Shown: positions 35,036 to 46,309 of the stretch, one piece after another
Position numbering within the stretch: the stretch's first letter is position 1
How the letters are laid out: each line of letters begins with the position of its first letter
Assembly (NCBI GenBank): GCA_021521415.1
Contig: JAIQDT010004210.1
Location: 152,001 to 216,000 of the forward strand
Reading direction: 5' to 3'
Source of the DNA: Bidens hawaiensis
Lineage: Eukaryota > Streptophyta > Magnoliopsida > Asterales > Asteraceae
Length of the DNA: 64,000 bases
Made by a program: the position numbers and the translations under genes
Notes under the pieces: model-generated
Seen by the model: only the letters and a program-made list of their open reading frames with translations
Told to the model about the DNA's origin: nothing
Database searches by the model: none

Positions 35036-36670
35036 TCATTGGCCTCTTCCTCTTGATAATCTTTGATGGATTGGAGGTCTGAATGGAATTGATTTCTTGG
35101 GCCTTTGAGGTCCCAAGTTGAATGTTTTCACAAATATGGCTTCCACCATCTCAGTAGGAAGATTTGCTATTTCAACTATGTCATGTCCTGCTGCCTCCAG
35201 TTCAATTAACATTTTGATCATTCCTGGAGTTCTTGCTAGTCCAGCAGGTACAAATCTGCCATCAGAGTAATATCTGGGATTTTCTCCCTCCCTTAATGCT
35301 TTTTCCCATTCATCTTTTTGTGGATAGAAAAGAGTCTTCAAGTCCTCTTTCTCCAACACATTAAAGTCTTCTTCAGTCATCCCTCTCTTGTTTATCATTA
35401 TGTTTCTTAGGATGCTGATCATTTCCTCATTCTCCCAAGGCATAAATGGTTCAGTTTCTTGTTCAGGTTTGACATCATCTTGAGGGATAGGAATTTCAAT
35501 AGGTTGGACTTGCTCCTTTTCCTTCTCCCTTAAGGTCTGAATTCTTCTTTTCTTCTTTGGAGGCTCATCAGGTAGTTCAGTTTGAATTGTGCACTCAGTA
35601 TAGACCCTTTTCAACTCTTTCTCTTTCCTTTTGGAATATTGGTCAAATACTGCCTCTTTGCTCAGATTTCTCACAACCTCAGGCTTCATGCCTTTCTCAA
35701 TCAAATATCCACACATGCCATCATATTTCTTCTTTAATTCTTCCAGTTCAACCTTATCATCCTGTTTTACAAACTTTTGTGAAACTATCTCTTTCTCACT
35801 GTTGTAGAGATCTTGAATTTGGTCCATAGTGTATTTTTCCAGGGCAGCTTCAGGATAACCTCTGACTTTCAAAAAGTTCTTATAATGCTCAGTATTTTTC
35901 TTTCTCTTCTCAACCTTCTTTAAGACTTCCTCTGCATTAATTTCAATGATTCCCCGTTGAATATAAGTCATTTCAGCTTGAGGGGTCTCAGCAGTAGAGC
36001 TTGTACCAACTTTTTCACCTCCTTGATTAGGGTTGTCATCACCCTCTTCATCAGACTCCTCAGAGTCATCCTCCTCATCATCTGATAGATCAATCATGGC
36101 ATCTATTTTGGGTTCATCAGAGGCAGGATGCTCTGGTTCAGTAACATTAACATTAGGAACATCAACATCAGGAACATCAACATCAGTGACATCAACATCA
36201 GGGACCCCTGGTAATTTTTCTCCTGGTTTCAGTGTTTTCAAGGGAATTGCCCTGATTGGTTCATCATTAGTCTGCTCAGCAGATCTCTTTCTTCTTTGAT
36301 AAGTCTTTTCAAATCTTCTTTCTCCCCAGTTACCAGTAGGGTTCTTTTTCATGTCTTCTTTTACTTGTTCAACCCATTTCTTGGCAGCCATAGTTGCAAT
36401 TGACTCACCAATTTCTTCTTCAGGAATTATATCAGTAGTTGGTTCAGCAGCAGTTTCTGATGTTTGACTTTTAGATTGAAACATGCTGACCACTGTCCCC
36501 AAGGAGTTGTCCACTTCCTCAACCCTTTTCATCTTAATCAATACCACAATAACTTCTTGATCAGCCTCATCTTCAGTCAGTTCTTTTTCAATGTTGGCTT
36601 GTCTGATCAATAAGTCCTGCTGTGCTAACTCTTCTTCTGTCAAGGAATGGGCAATTGCTTCCCTTTCCAT
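35036..36670 (-). CDS. Array unit 3 ORF2, upstream part (544 aa)
   Basis: Identical at the protein level to the unit 2 copy (27037-28671), with the same four Gly-to-aromatic repeats, PKKKRRI patch and terminal TGA. Identity of this degree fits a recent duplication of the whole unit. Confidence 0.7.
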   Translation of the reverse strand: MEREAIAHSLTEEELAQQDLLIRQANIEKELTEDEADQEVIVVLIKMKRVEEVDNSLGTVVSMFQSKSQTSETAAEPTTDIIPEEEIGESIATMAAKKWVEQVKEDMKKNPTGNWGERRFEKTYQRRKRSAEQTNDEPIRAIPLKTLKPGEKLPGVPDVDVTDVDVPDVDVPNVNVTEPEHPASDEPKIDAMIDLSDDEEDDSEESDEEGDDNPNQGGEKVGTSSTAETPQAEMTYIQRGIIEINAEEVLKKVEKRKKNTEHYKNFLKVRGYPEAALEKYTMDQIQDLYNSEKEIVSQKFVKQDDKVELEELKKKYDGMCGYLIEKGMKPEVVRNLSKEAVFDQYSKRKEKELKRVYTECTIQTELPDEPPKKKRRIQTLREKEKEQVQPIEIPIPQDDVKPEQETEPFMPWENEEMISILRNIMINKRGMTEEDFNVLEKEDLKTLFYPQKDEWEKALREGENPRYYSDGRFVPAGLARTPGMIKMLIELEAAGHDIVEIANLPTEMVEAIFVKTFNLGPQRPKKSIPFRPPIHQRLSRGRGQ

Positions 36671-36779
36671 TGACTCTTTAATCAGTCTTTCTTTCTCAGC
36701 AAGAGCAGCAGCAGAAGTATCTACAAAGGATACAACTTTCTCAACATATACAGCAGGCTCATCCTCTGTTGCTATCCCT

Positions 36780-38519
36780 TTACCTTTTTCTTTCCTTTTT
36801 TCTCAACTGCTCTTCATTCTCTTGCTCATCACTAGTTTCATATTCATCAATTTCTTTGAACATTTGATCTAATTCCGAATCATGCTCTGCCCTCTTGGAA
36901 CTAACTTCTTGATCATCTTCAGGTTCAGTGTTTATCAGTTCCTCAGTAGTAGCATTCTCATTCACATTCTCTATAGTCATCTCCTCATCCACAATATCAG
37001 TCAACTCTTCTGTAATCACATTCTCATCACCATTTGACTTTTCATTTTCATTTGTTTCCTCTCCACACACCTCTTCTTCATTCTCATCACTAACATCATA
37101 ATCATTCATAATCATTTTCAAACCATCAATCTTTTCATCACTTTCAGCATCAGTCACATCATTTTGATCCATATTCTCCCCCTGTTTTGGGGCAGCTGAG
37201 GTCTTCTCAACCTCCTGCACCAGGGTTCGAATTAACAGTTCAGCATCAGCTAACTTTTTCAATAATATTTCATTTTCACTAGTTAGCTCTTCATTCTTTC
37301 TTTTCAACTCAACATTTTCATTTCTAACCTCCTCAACTTGCCTTTTCAACTCATCATTCTCCAACATTAGATTAATATTTATTTGAAGTGTGTTATCTTG
37401 TTGGCTTGAGGGTGGGGTTGTAGGGAATGGTTCATAAGTGGGTTGTTCAGTGATGGATGGGGATTGTGTGTGTTGTGTGTAGGTTTCAGGTTGGTCTAAG
37501 TTAAGGGATTGAGGTGGTGTTTGATGTGGTGAGGTTGGTGGTGGTGAGTGTGGTAGTGTTGGGATTGGTTGTTCAATATCTTCTCTCTGCTCCCCTTGTT
37601 CAGGTGCCATCATCTCCATCTCCAAACCATCTCCACCGTCATTTCCATCAACATCATCATCAGAGTCTCCTCCAGCACTCTCATCATCACTCCCTTCTTC
37701 CTCCTCTGAGCTCAGCTCAGGCACAGGCATAACAGCCAGATCATGGTTTAATAACCAAGGTAAAATTTCAAATGGAATATTTGCATCAAAAGTGTTAGAT
37801 ACACCAGGACTCTTTATTCTTTTGTAAGCATCTGGATCCTGCAGTTTATGAGTGATTCCAATTGTTGGTAAATCTTGTAATGTGCTGTTGAATATGATCT
37901 GCAAGAATCTTGGGTACTGTAAAAATCTCCTTCTCTCTGGTTTCTTTAGATTCCCGACTAGCCCATCAAAAATCATCTTGAAAAAGTTAAAGGGCAGATC
38001 AAAGATAGTTCCAACAGTGGCATTTTCTAGATCATGACTCATCAGAGTCCATGATCCCTTCCTCGGAGCAAATCCATGAATGATATGATGAATAAGGAAT
38101 CTGTATAACATCGGAAACAGACCCTTCTGAAACTGTCCCTCATGGACATTTCCTTGATACCCCATTGTTTCTTTGAAAATCTTCAATAGATGCTTTGTAT
38201 CGAAGCTGATGTGATTGTGATCATCGTCATTTAGTCTTAAGCATCTTTTGATCAACCTTTCAGTGATCTGTATCTCCTGTCTGGCCACGGTTGCCTCTAT
38301 TCGTCTTTCATTACCATCTTCAACTAGCTCTGCTGATCTACAGAAATCCAAGGAGTGATTTCTGTAAATAGTTGGGCATTCAGTGAGAGCGAAGTTGATA
38401 TTTGACCGAGCCATCCATAAAATTATACGAGCCATCGGTTCATTTTCTGGTGTAACTTGTAGTAACGCACACATGTTGTGCTTTGGCTCAAAAACATACT
38501 TTGGCTCGTTATCTGCCAT
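36780..38519 (-). CDS. Array unit 3 ORF1 (579 aa)
   Basis: Same protein as 28781-30520 except P28 and I32 where unit 2 has A28 and M32. P28 is shared with unit 1, so unit 2 is the odd one there. The same UTR, intron and TATA arrangement lies upstream (TATA at 38892-38899). Confidence 0.75.
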   Translation of the reverse strand: MADNEPKYVFEPKHNMCALLQVTPENEPMARIILWMARSNINFALTECPTIYRNHSLDFCRSAELVEDGNERRIEATVARQEIQITERLIKRCLRLNDDDHNHISFDTKHLLKIFKETMGYQGNVHEGQFQKGLFPMLYRFLIHHIIHGFAPRKGSWTLMSHDLENATVGTIFDLPFNFFKMIFDGLVGNLKKPERRRFLQYPRFLQIIFNSTLQDLPTIGITHKLQDPDAYKRIKSPGVSNTFDANIPFEILPWLLNHDLAVMPVPELSSEEEEGSDDESAGGDSDDDVDGNDGGDGLEMEMMAPEQGEQREDIEQPIPTLPHSPPPTSPHQTPPQSLNLDQPETYTQHTQSPSITEQPTYEPFPTTPPSSQQDNTLQININLMLENDELKRQVEEVRNENVELKRKNEELTSENEILLKKLADAELLIRTLVQEVEKTSAAPKQGENMDQNDVTDAESDEKIDGLKMIMNDYDVSDENEEEVCGEETNENEKSNGDENVITEELTDIVDEEMTIENVNENATTEELINTEPEDDQEVSSKRAEHDSELDQMFKEIDEYETSDEQENEEQLRKKERKR

Positions 38520-38976
38520 ATCTGTAATACATAAACAAACACATTCAAAGTGAAATTAGACATAAAGTTTAATACTTTAGACAATTTCAAGTTATAAAAA
38601 TGAAGAAGAAAGAAAGAAATCTTCAAAAACCTATTCTTCGACAAATTTATAACCTAAACACATAAACAGAGTGTTAGTACTCGAATATATAATCAAGTCA
38701 TATTACAATATAATCATGATCGGAAAACATAATATTTATGCTTACCGAGTCGGAATTAGTGGCTGATAAAAATTAGGGTTTGGATTAATTTTGAATTCGA
38801 TAAGTCGGTTAATTTTCTTAGTAAGAGAGGTTTTGCAGTGGAAGGAGAGAGATAGAGGGAAATAATGTAGAAAAAATTTGCCTAAGTCCCTCTTTTATAC
38901 ATTTTGAAAGTGGGTTTTAAATGTTTTTTTGTCTTCTTGTGAATTACTAGCTGTCAACCAGTAACGGTATCCACAT

Positions 38977-40550
38977 GATATATTAAAAACATTTAATCTC
39001 ATTTAAAATCATAAGACCTTACTCAAAAAATTAATTTATCCAAAGTCTACTCGGTCTACTTCCACTAACAAACCTTGCTCGGTCAAACTTTACTCGAAAA
39101 GATGTTCATTTTGAATATAAAGTTTGCCCGAATACTTCTCTTTTTAAACCATGCTCGATCAAGAAAATTAATTTAAAGTTAAGACATAATGAAGAAAGCT
39201 TACCCGAAATACTTGATTTCTTGAGAAATAAATCACAAGACAAATAATCAAATATAGTTATCAAATAAACATTCTTACTAAGAATCAATTAAGATTCTCA
39301 CAAAGATTTCTCAAATTCAAATTAAAACTCATCTAGCATGAACCTTAAAAAATCATAATCACATTTTGTCATTTTAACAAACATATTCGAACAACGTATT
39401 CATTCAAGTATGAATCACTAAACAATTTCATCATACCAACTCACATATTCAATCACTGCATTCATCCAAGTATGATTGTATGAAGATTGTGCTCGAATAC
39501 TCTTTCAAATGTAAAGTGTGCTCGGACAACAATCTTATGCAAAGTATACCCGAATAACTTTCATATAATACAAAGTATGCTCGAAACCAAATTCTAGCAG
39601 ACAGTGAACTCGGAAAGTTAAGTTTTGAAAATTACCAAGTATATTGAAGGAACACAAGTGTACCCGAAATATAAAGTGTGCTCGGTAAACGAAGTTTGCT
39701 TGTAATTTCAAAGAAATCATAAACACACATATCACAGAGCATGCTCGAAATGAAATTAAACATAAACATTTAAGTGTGCCATAATCTAAAATTTCATAGA
39801 GCTTGCCCGAAAATCCTAAGTTAGCACTAAGCTTGCTAGGATAAACACATTCAATCATCAGGTATGCCCTTGCTCGAGGGAACTTATCATATCAAACCAT
39901 ACCCGAAAATGACAAACTTAAACAGTAACATCTAATCGTGCCCGGAAAGATTAACAAGTCTTTCCTAACAACATATTCATACAAAGCTTTCTCGGTGTAC
40001 TTAAGTTCACAAAGTTTGCTTGAAAACACAATCAGCATATAACATGCATAGCTTACTCGAAGCTAACATATAACATGCATAGCTTACTCGAAACAAGAGT
40101 TTCTTGTTGACAGTTAGCTATTTCAACACATAATCATCTCAAGACTTCAAGCTTGCTCGGGAAGTGAGTACAACAGTGTACTCTATCCGTAAAGTGTAAA
40201 CACTTCAAAGCATGCTCGAAAATCATAAAGTTAGTCAGAAATGACTAAGCTTACTCGGAAAGATTGAAAGCTATCAAACCTTACCCGAAACAACATATTC
40301 ACACATAGACAACTGTTTTGTACTCGGAAAGGTTAAAAATCATTAACCTTACCTGAAAATACATATTCAAACAGTTTGTGCTCGAGAAGGTTGATAATTA
40401 TCAAACCTTACTCGAACTTACATATTCAGACATAATCAACTGTTTTGTACTCGGAAAGGTTAAACCTTACCCAAAAATACATATTCAAACAGTTTTTGCT
40501 CGAGAAGGTTATAAATCATCAAACCTTACTCGAACTTACATATTCAATCT
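38977..40550 (-). promoter_or_regulatory. Leader of unit 3, divergent copy of the motif field
   Basis: Same layout as the other leaders but with many more substitutions. Some motifs are improved (ACCCGAAAT where units 1 and 2 have ACCCAAAAT; GCCCGGAAAG for GCCCAGAAAG) and some are lost (ACTCAAAAAA for ACTCGAAAAA). Confidence 0.72.
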
Positions 40551-40897
40551 ATTTTAGGCAAAATGCAACACTTTTTGACTTAAACCACTTTTCAAAGACA
40601 TTTCTGAGTTATGTATCATTTCAGAACATAGTTTAAGAGCAAATGGTGCATTAAGAGATCAAATTTCAGTTATACTTCACTTCAAAACAATTTCTTTTAT
40701 AAACTTAAAAGATCTCAGGAATGGGATCATATTGACTAAGTAGCTCTCTCAATACTTCACTCTCAGCATTATTATGACAACTTAGATAGGTTAACAGCAG
40801 GTATAAACTTAGCATGATTTTCATCTCTTTGGTGATATGATTATGGTTCAATTTGAGCATAATGCAATAATAGTCAACACTGTGCTCTGATACCACT

Positions 40898-42114
40898 TGT
40901 CAGGTCGTTTCGATTCGGATCTTAATCAATCATGTCATAACTCACACAAAATTAATCGTGTTGACAAGCGAGTTAATGACGGGTTACTATGTTTAGAAAG
41001 ATGACCGTTTGTTAAAGGCGGAATCAATAACAAACATACGGTTGCAATGAGTATTCAAAATACGAAGACATACGAAGGATTCACTCAAAAGATTTCCATT
41101 TATATAACGTTAATCATACAAAAGGATAATCGATTAGGGTTTAGAAGGAATCCTAGGACAGCCGTCACACACACAATATTCTCTTAATTAATGTGTCGGT
41201 CTTATCCGTATTGTGCTCTGTCTCCCGTGTCCCTGGCGGCGTGCCCTAATTATTCTATTTATAGGCCTGCCAACCTAAGACAGGCTGTCATTCCTTCTAG
41301 AAACCCTATCCGATAGTACATATTCAATTTACATATTCAAAAATATACTAAGTGTAAAATAAGTCTTCCAGGTAGGCTTTTCATTAAACTTCAGTCTCCG
41401 GGTACGCAGTGTACTCGGCCTTCCTTTAGACTTGGTAAACATAGAAGTGTACTCGGAATCAGTTTCCGGGTAGACTTTACTTAAAGAATATTATACCAAG
41501 TAAAATATTCACCGAGTAGACTTCAATCTTCTTGGACTTATTAAACTTTGCTCGACAAATCCTTACGAGCAACCTTGTTCTTCTATGGTCCTGTTCGGCT
41601 CATTGTCAGTTGAACAACTTATTGATTAGGTATACTCGGGAGTACATACCTTACCTGAGCAGAACCTTACTCGATTTGATTTAGAGATATTCCATCAACT
41701 CATCAAGTATACTCGGACCATATTTATTAAAGAATACATTGCCCGGTCTTCCAATTACTTGGCTTCTTGGACTTGGTTGACCAAACCTTACTCGGAAGAG
41801 TAAAATACTTGGTCTTGAAGAACAACCCTGCTTGACAAAGTGAACCTTACTCGGATATGCCAAATTAATGAACCTTACTCGGAAATCATTAAAAAGCATA
41901 CCTTGCTCGGATATCCACTTAAGAAGATTATTTGAAGTAAACCGTGCCCGGAGGGCAAAATCTCGTACTCGGCTAAGTAAAAGCTTACTCGAAGGTTCAA
42001 GGGGTGCTCGGATTCAATACTTAGCAGTTTCTGAGGAGGTTGAGAAGATTCCAATCTTCCATATTCTTCATTTAGGTCAAATCTCCTCATTTGGGTCAAA
42101 TTCTTGACTCAACA
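40898..42114 (-). repeat. Array LTR 4 (5' terminal LTR)
   Basis: 1217 bp. It ends CTCAACA at 42114, followed by the TAAAT target duplication. It shares several variants with LTR 1, as expected if LTRs 1 and 4 are the original pair of the inserted element. Confidence 0.93.
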
Positions 42115-42722
42115 TAAATGATCGAGATTACAAAGTAAGCTAGTGAATAGAGAGAATGCTTGTTTATGCTCTAGTGTGTGTGATAATACATGTGTTAATG
42201 TGTCCCCTAATCGATCATAATATTGGTATATAAAGAAATGAAATAATAACTATAAGTCCTATTTTTAAGGAACTACTCCACTAGCTGCTCCCATAACTTT
42301 GACCACGTGCATAAAGGAGTCTTGTAGCAAAAGTTTAGGTAGACTTGGTCATACAGCCGTTATACATAGCTCTGGAACTCTTCAGAAGGATAATTGATCC
42401 AGACACGTCTTCAAGGATAACATATCTTCAGTACTCAGCTATTTGTGAGTCAACAAGAAGTCATATAAATCGGCCATTATCCCCACTAAACGTATTACAG
42501 CCATTTGACCACATGCTGAAGGTGCATTGTAGCGAAATATTATGTAGACCACGTCCTATAGCTGTTATACCTATCAAATATTAACCTACACATGAGAAAC
42601 AATCGTTAGTAATAACAACTACTGAGGATCCTTGATCCTGACAAGACCTGTCTAAGGATAACTGATCCTAGAACATATGTCAGGATAACGTATCCACAGT
42701 GTCAAATTTCCGTGCCCTAACA
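42115..42722 (-). repeat. Element B 3' LTR, right part (split)
   Basis: It resumes B's LTR after the array, starting with the second TAAAT copy, and ends CCCTAACA. It aligns with 49560-50168. A polypurine-like stretch (minus strand TTTTAGGGGCAAT, about 42723-42735) follows, which marks this as the 3' LTR. Confidence 0.92.
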
Positions 42723-43366
42723 ATTGCCCCTAAAATGGCGGTTGTGATAAGATCACATCTGTCATTTTGCCTTTGAATTCAAACTTCCTTAAAAAACAAA
42801 TGAGATTTGACAAGATAGATATAATTATCATATATCCATAGAGTTTCCTTGGGAACTTTACTTCCGGCTATATATCCAGCTCCTCTTATTCTCCCTGCAA
42901 ATCATGAACAGCTAGTAACACATGTTTAACCCAGGTAGATGTTCCATCTTTCGAATGGTGAAATCCGGGTTAAGATTTTTGGTAATTGCAAGTAAGTTTA
43001 ATAAGTAGTATCTTTTAACTATGTGTTGATTGTCTGTTATTTTGAAAGTTTTTCCGATATAGCTTTAGACTTGTTGAAAGTTTTGAGAAATATTCTTTTG
43101 TAAAAAGTTTTTAGGGTAAAATATCCTTGCAAAAATAAACCAGGATCTTAAATCCTTATAAAAATAGATTGAAAATAATGAATCCTTATATCTATGAAGA
43201 TATAAACTGAAATCAAATAAGTGTAAACCAATAAACAGAAATCATACCGTAAGGTCTAGTTAGACCTAAGTTACCATAAGTAATGATCCTTCTGTGATCC
43301 TGCTAGAAGCAACTTAGAAAATCTGTTGCAAACAACTTATAATATTAACTGGGATTAAACCCATTA

Positions 43367-43600
43367 AGTTGGGGACAAGCCCATAAAATAAACTGGGGAC
43401 AAGCCCGTGCAACTGGGGACAAGCCCGTGTAATCTGGGGACAAGCTCGTGTAATCTGGGGACAAGACCAAAAATTGGGGACAAGCCCAAACTGGTGTTAA
43501 ACTGGGGACAAGCCCAAATACTGGGGACAAGCCCAGAAACTGGGGACTGGCCCAAAGATATGGATGTAAACTGGGGACTCGCCCAAACCGGGATTTAGCC
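43367..43600. repeat. Minisatellite of GGGGACAAGCCC units in B's 3' untranslated region
   Basis: About ten imperfect units of 20-30 bp, each containing CTGGGGACAAGCCC or a close variant, lie between the integrase end and the 3' LTR. The frames that read through it (for example minus 43345-43632, repeated GLSP and LVPS) are by-products of the repeat. Confidence 0.85.
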
Positions 43601-44057
43601 CAAACGTGAGATAACGTGAAAACGTCTACCATAAATCATAGGATCATCCATATAGCCGGAAACAATGAAATTGTTAGCCACTAAGCGTGTACTGGTCCCG
43701 CTGCCCCGGACTATACATTGGATAGCGTGCGCTACTGGCAATCGTGAGAAAGGTGAAAACCTTTAAACCTTAGAGGATATGACCATCGGGGGTCATACCC
43801 AATCGTGGGCTAGGCCAAGAGAAATAGGATAGTACCTCAAATGTAAAGGAGAGGTGGCCAACCTCTTGATCATCAAACATATTATTATAACCCTGCATTG
43901 ATACTTAAAACTTGGAAAAGATAAAATGTTAAGAATGTATTATCCTTAAATTAATAATAAGAAATTGAAAAGGATAAGTAATCGGATAGATATTACCAAT
44001 TTTGGGGATCCATAATCCTTTAAGAATAATATATCCTCTCAGGATACTGGATCCTTA

Positions 44058-45070
44058 TTAGAAAAAATACTTCTTGAGGTGGATAGCATTCCATGCTCTT
44101 GGTAATCTATTGCCTTCCATCGTGAGCAAATGATATGCCCCCTTTCCTTCTTCCGACTCGATCTGATAAGGTCTTTCCCATGTGGGTGCTAATTTTCCAT
44201 CAGCCGGATTGGTAGTATTTTGGAAGGCTTTCCTCAAGACTAGATCTCCTTCTTGAAATCTTCTGATGCTTATATTCTTGTTGTATGCCCCAGCTACCCT
44301 TTGTTGATATGCTGCCATCCTGATCTTGGCTAGGTCTCTAAGTTCTTCTATAGTATCCAAGTCTTCAAGAAGGATTTCTTCATTGGCTTCAGGATCACGG
44401 ATGCTCGTTCTCACCGTAGGAACCACCATTTCTGTGGGAATTACTGCTTCTGATCGAAACACCAATGAGAAGGGTGTTTGACCTGTCACATTTTTAGGCG
44501 TAGTCCTGTCTGCCCAAAGAACATAAGGAAGTTCTTCAGCCCATTTTCCCATCTTGGATCCTAGCTTCTTCTTTAGATTGTTGATGATGATCTTGTTGCT
44601 AGACTCTGCTTGACCATTGGCTTGAGGATGAACCGGAGTGGAAGTAATCATTTTGATGCCCCAACAGTCACAAAAGTTAGTGGTTCTATTCCCGATAAAC
44701 TGGGAACCATTGTCACAAACAATTTCAGCAAGAATACCAAATCTAGTTATAATATTTCGTTTAATAAAAGATATCATTTCCCTTTCTCAGACTTGTACAA
44801 ATGCTTCTGCCTCAAACCATTTGGAGAAGTAGTCAGTCATAGCAAGCATAAAAACCTTTCCACCGGGTGCTTTTGGTAGCTTGCCTTCAATATCCATACC
44901 CCATTTCATGAAAGGCCATGAGGAGGATATAGGATATAGAGGCTCCGCTGGCTGATGAAGGATGTTTGCGTGTCTTTGACAAGCATCACATTTCCTTGAA
45001 TATTCCACTGCATCCTTCATTGTTGGCTAGAAGTACCCAGTCCTACGTATTCTGGAGAATAATGCTCTTC
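44058..45070 (-). pseudogene. Element B integrase, interrupted
   Basis: Pieces at 44787-45020 (CDACQRHANI zinc-binding end, then [10 protein letters not shown] and [14 protein letters not shown] core) and 44058-44777 (CDNGSQFIGN, HPQANGQAESSNKIIINNLKK core, then the GPY-like tail). An in-frame TGA at 44787-44789 separates them. Another stop replaces a conserved Trp just upstream of the Met at 45020. The DDE residues visible are the Asp of WGMDIEG, the Asp of CDNGSQF and the Glu of GQAESSN. Family resemblance is to Tat-like integrases. Confidence 0.88.
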
Positions 45071-45198
45071 CCCCCTGTGTGGTTGCCGCAATCTCCTTCG
45101 TGAAAATCTTTAAGGACCTGTTGGATTTTAGGATCCTCGATGCACCTCAAGTATGAACCTGCAAGAGATTTTCTGTATAGCATATTATCTAATAAAAT

Positions 45199-46182
45199 TT
45201 ATTGTGATACCTTGAGTTTGAAGGATTTCGGATTCTCCGTAGCTGGGATCTCTCCAGTTTGGATGTACTTCTTGATTGGGAGGATCCAGGATCCTTGGTT
45301 GTTTGAGGGTAATGGATCCCAAAGTACAATCTCTTTGTTATTCGTCATCTCTCCAACTTCTTGTTCTCCTATTGCTGGTGAGAGAACATGGATGATAGGA
45401 ATCTTCATATCTTCTGGAATTTTTAGAGATGAGGCTAGATTTGCTAAGGCGTCTGCCCTAGCATTTTCCTCTCTTGGTACCTGTACTATACTAAACATTT
45501 CGAAGGATTTTGCTAATTCCTTCACAATTTCTAAATATTTGATCATATTCTCACCTTTCACGGTGTAAGAACCGTTAAAGTGGTTAGTTATAAGTAAAGA
45601 ATCCATATAAACTTGAAGATACCTGATCCTCATGCTTTTGGCTAAAAGTAAACCTGCGATAAGTGCTTCGTACTCTGCCTCATTGTTGGTGGCTTGAAAT
45701 GCACATGCAATGGACTGGGGTAATATGTTCCCCTGTGGCGATTTCAGTAGGATCCCCAATCCGGTTCCTCTTACGTTGGATGCTCCATCTGTGAAGAGGA
45801 TCCAAGGATCCTGAGTCTTTTCTAGTTATTGGACCTCCAAGTCAGCTTGTTTTTGTAAGTCACTAGTGAAATCAGCCACAAAGTCCGCTAGTGCTTGAGA
45901 CTTGATTGCTGTTCTTGGATCGTATTGGATATCATATGCACAAAATTTTACAGCCCACTTGGCCAATCTACCTGATAACTCTGGTTTTCTAAGAACATTT
46001 TTCACAGGATAATTAGTTCTCAAAATAATAGGATGAGTTTCAAAATAATGTCTCAACTTAGTAGAAGACATAATAAGTGTAAGAATTAATTTTTCTAAAT
46101 GAGAATACCTGTCTTCTGCATCTAGAAGACTTTTACTTACGTAGTAAGGAGGATGTTTTTCACCTTCATGATCCTTTATCAA
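45199..46182 (-). pseudogene. Element B RNase H regions without a reverse transcriptase
   Basis: The piece at 45826-46182 holds the HPPYYVSKSLLDAEDRYSHLEKL segment that normally follows the reverse transcriptase. The piece at 45199-45759 is a second RNase H domain (ATNNEAEYEALIAGL, MDSLLITNHFNG, REENARADALANLAS), as in Tat elements with dual RNase H. The frames are broken between them. The expected catalytic reverse transcriptase upstream is absent: only about 130 bp separate this from the protease-linker region. Confidence 0.87.
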
Positions 46183-46309
46183 GACGGCACTTACTGGGGA
46201 TACTGGATCATAGGAACACCTTTATCTCTGGATCCTTGGGGTCCAATGATATTTCCTTAAGGTCTTTCTCCCGAGCTTCCAGCATGTCCCTAGGATAATG
46301 CTGTAGTTG

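Larger units (their letters stand above)
16902..42114 (-). mobile_element. 25.2-kb tandem LTR-retrotransposon array (4 LTRs, 3 internal regions)
   Basis: Four LTRs (16902-18118, 24899-26114, 32897-34113, 40898-42114; about 1217 bp each) alternate with three internal regions of about 6.78 kb. Start-to-start spacing is 7997, 7998 and 8001 bp. Plus-strand ends are TGTCAGG...CTCAACA, and a single TAAAT duplication flanks the whole array (16897-16901 and 42115-42119), so one insertion later expanded. Each internal region has, in minus orientation, an initiator-Met primer site, a 2.4-kb leader, ORF1, ORF2 and a polypurine tract beside the next LTR. No gag, protease, reverse transcriptase or integrase is present, so it is non-autonomous and needs proteins from a relative. 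The extra-ORF type suggests a Ty1/copia (Sirevirus-like) origin, by inference. Confidence 0.93.

Noticed and set aside
16902..42114. Array as a pure assembly duplication
   Set aside because: Units carry their own substitutions and indels, and LTR 1 and 4 differ from LTR 2 and 3. An assembly error would give identical copies. Units 2 and 3 are close enough that long-read confirmation is still worthwhile.
43345..43632. Repetitive GLSP/LVPS peptide frames near B's 3' LTR
   Set aside because: They are translations of a minisatellite in several frames at once, outside the gag-pol reading order.
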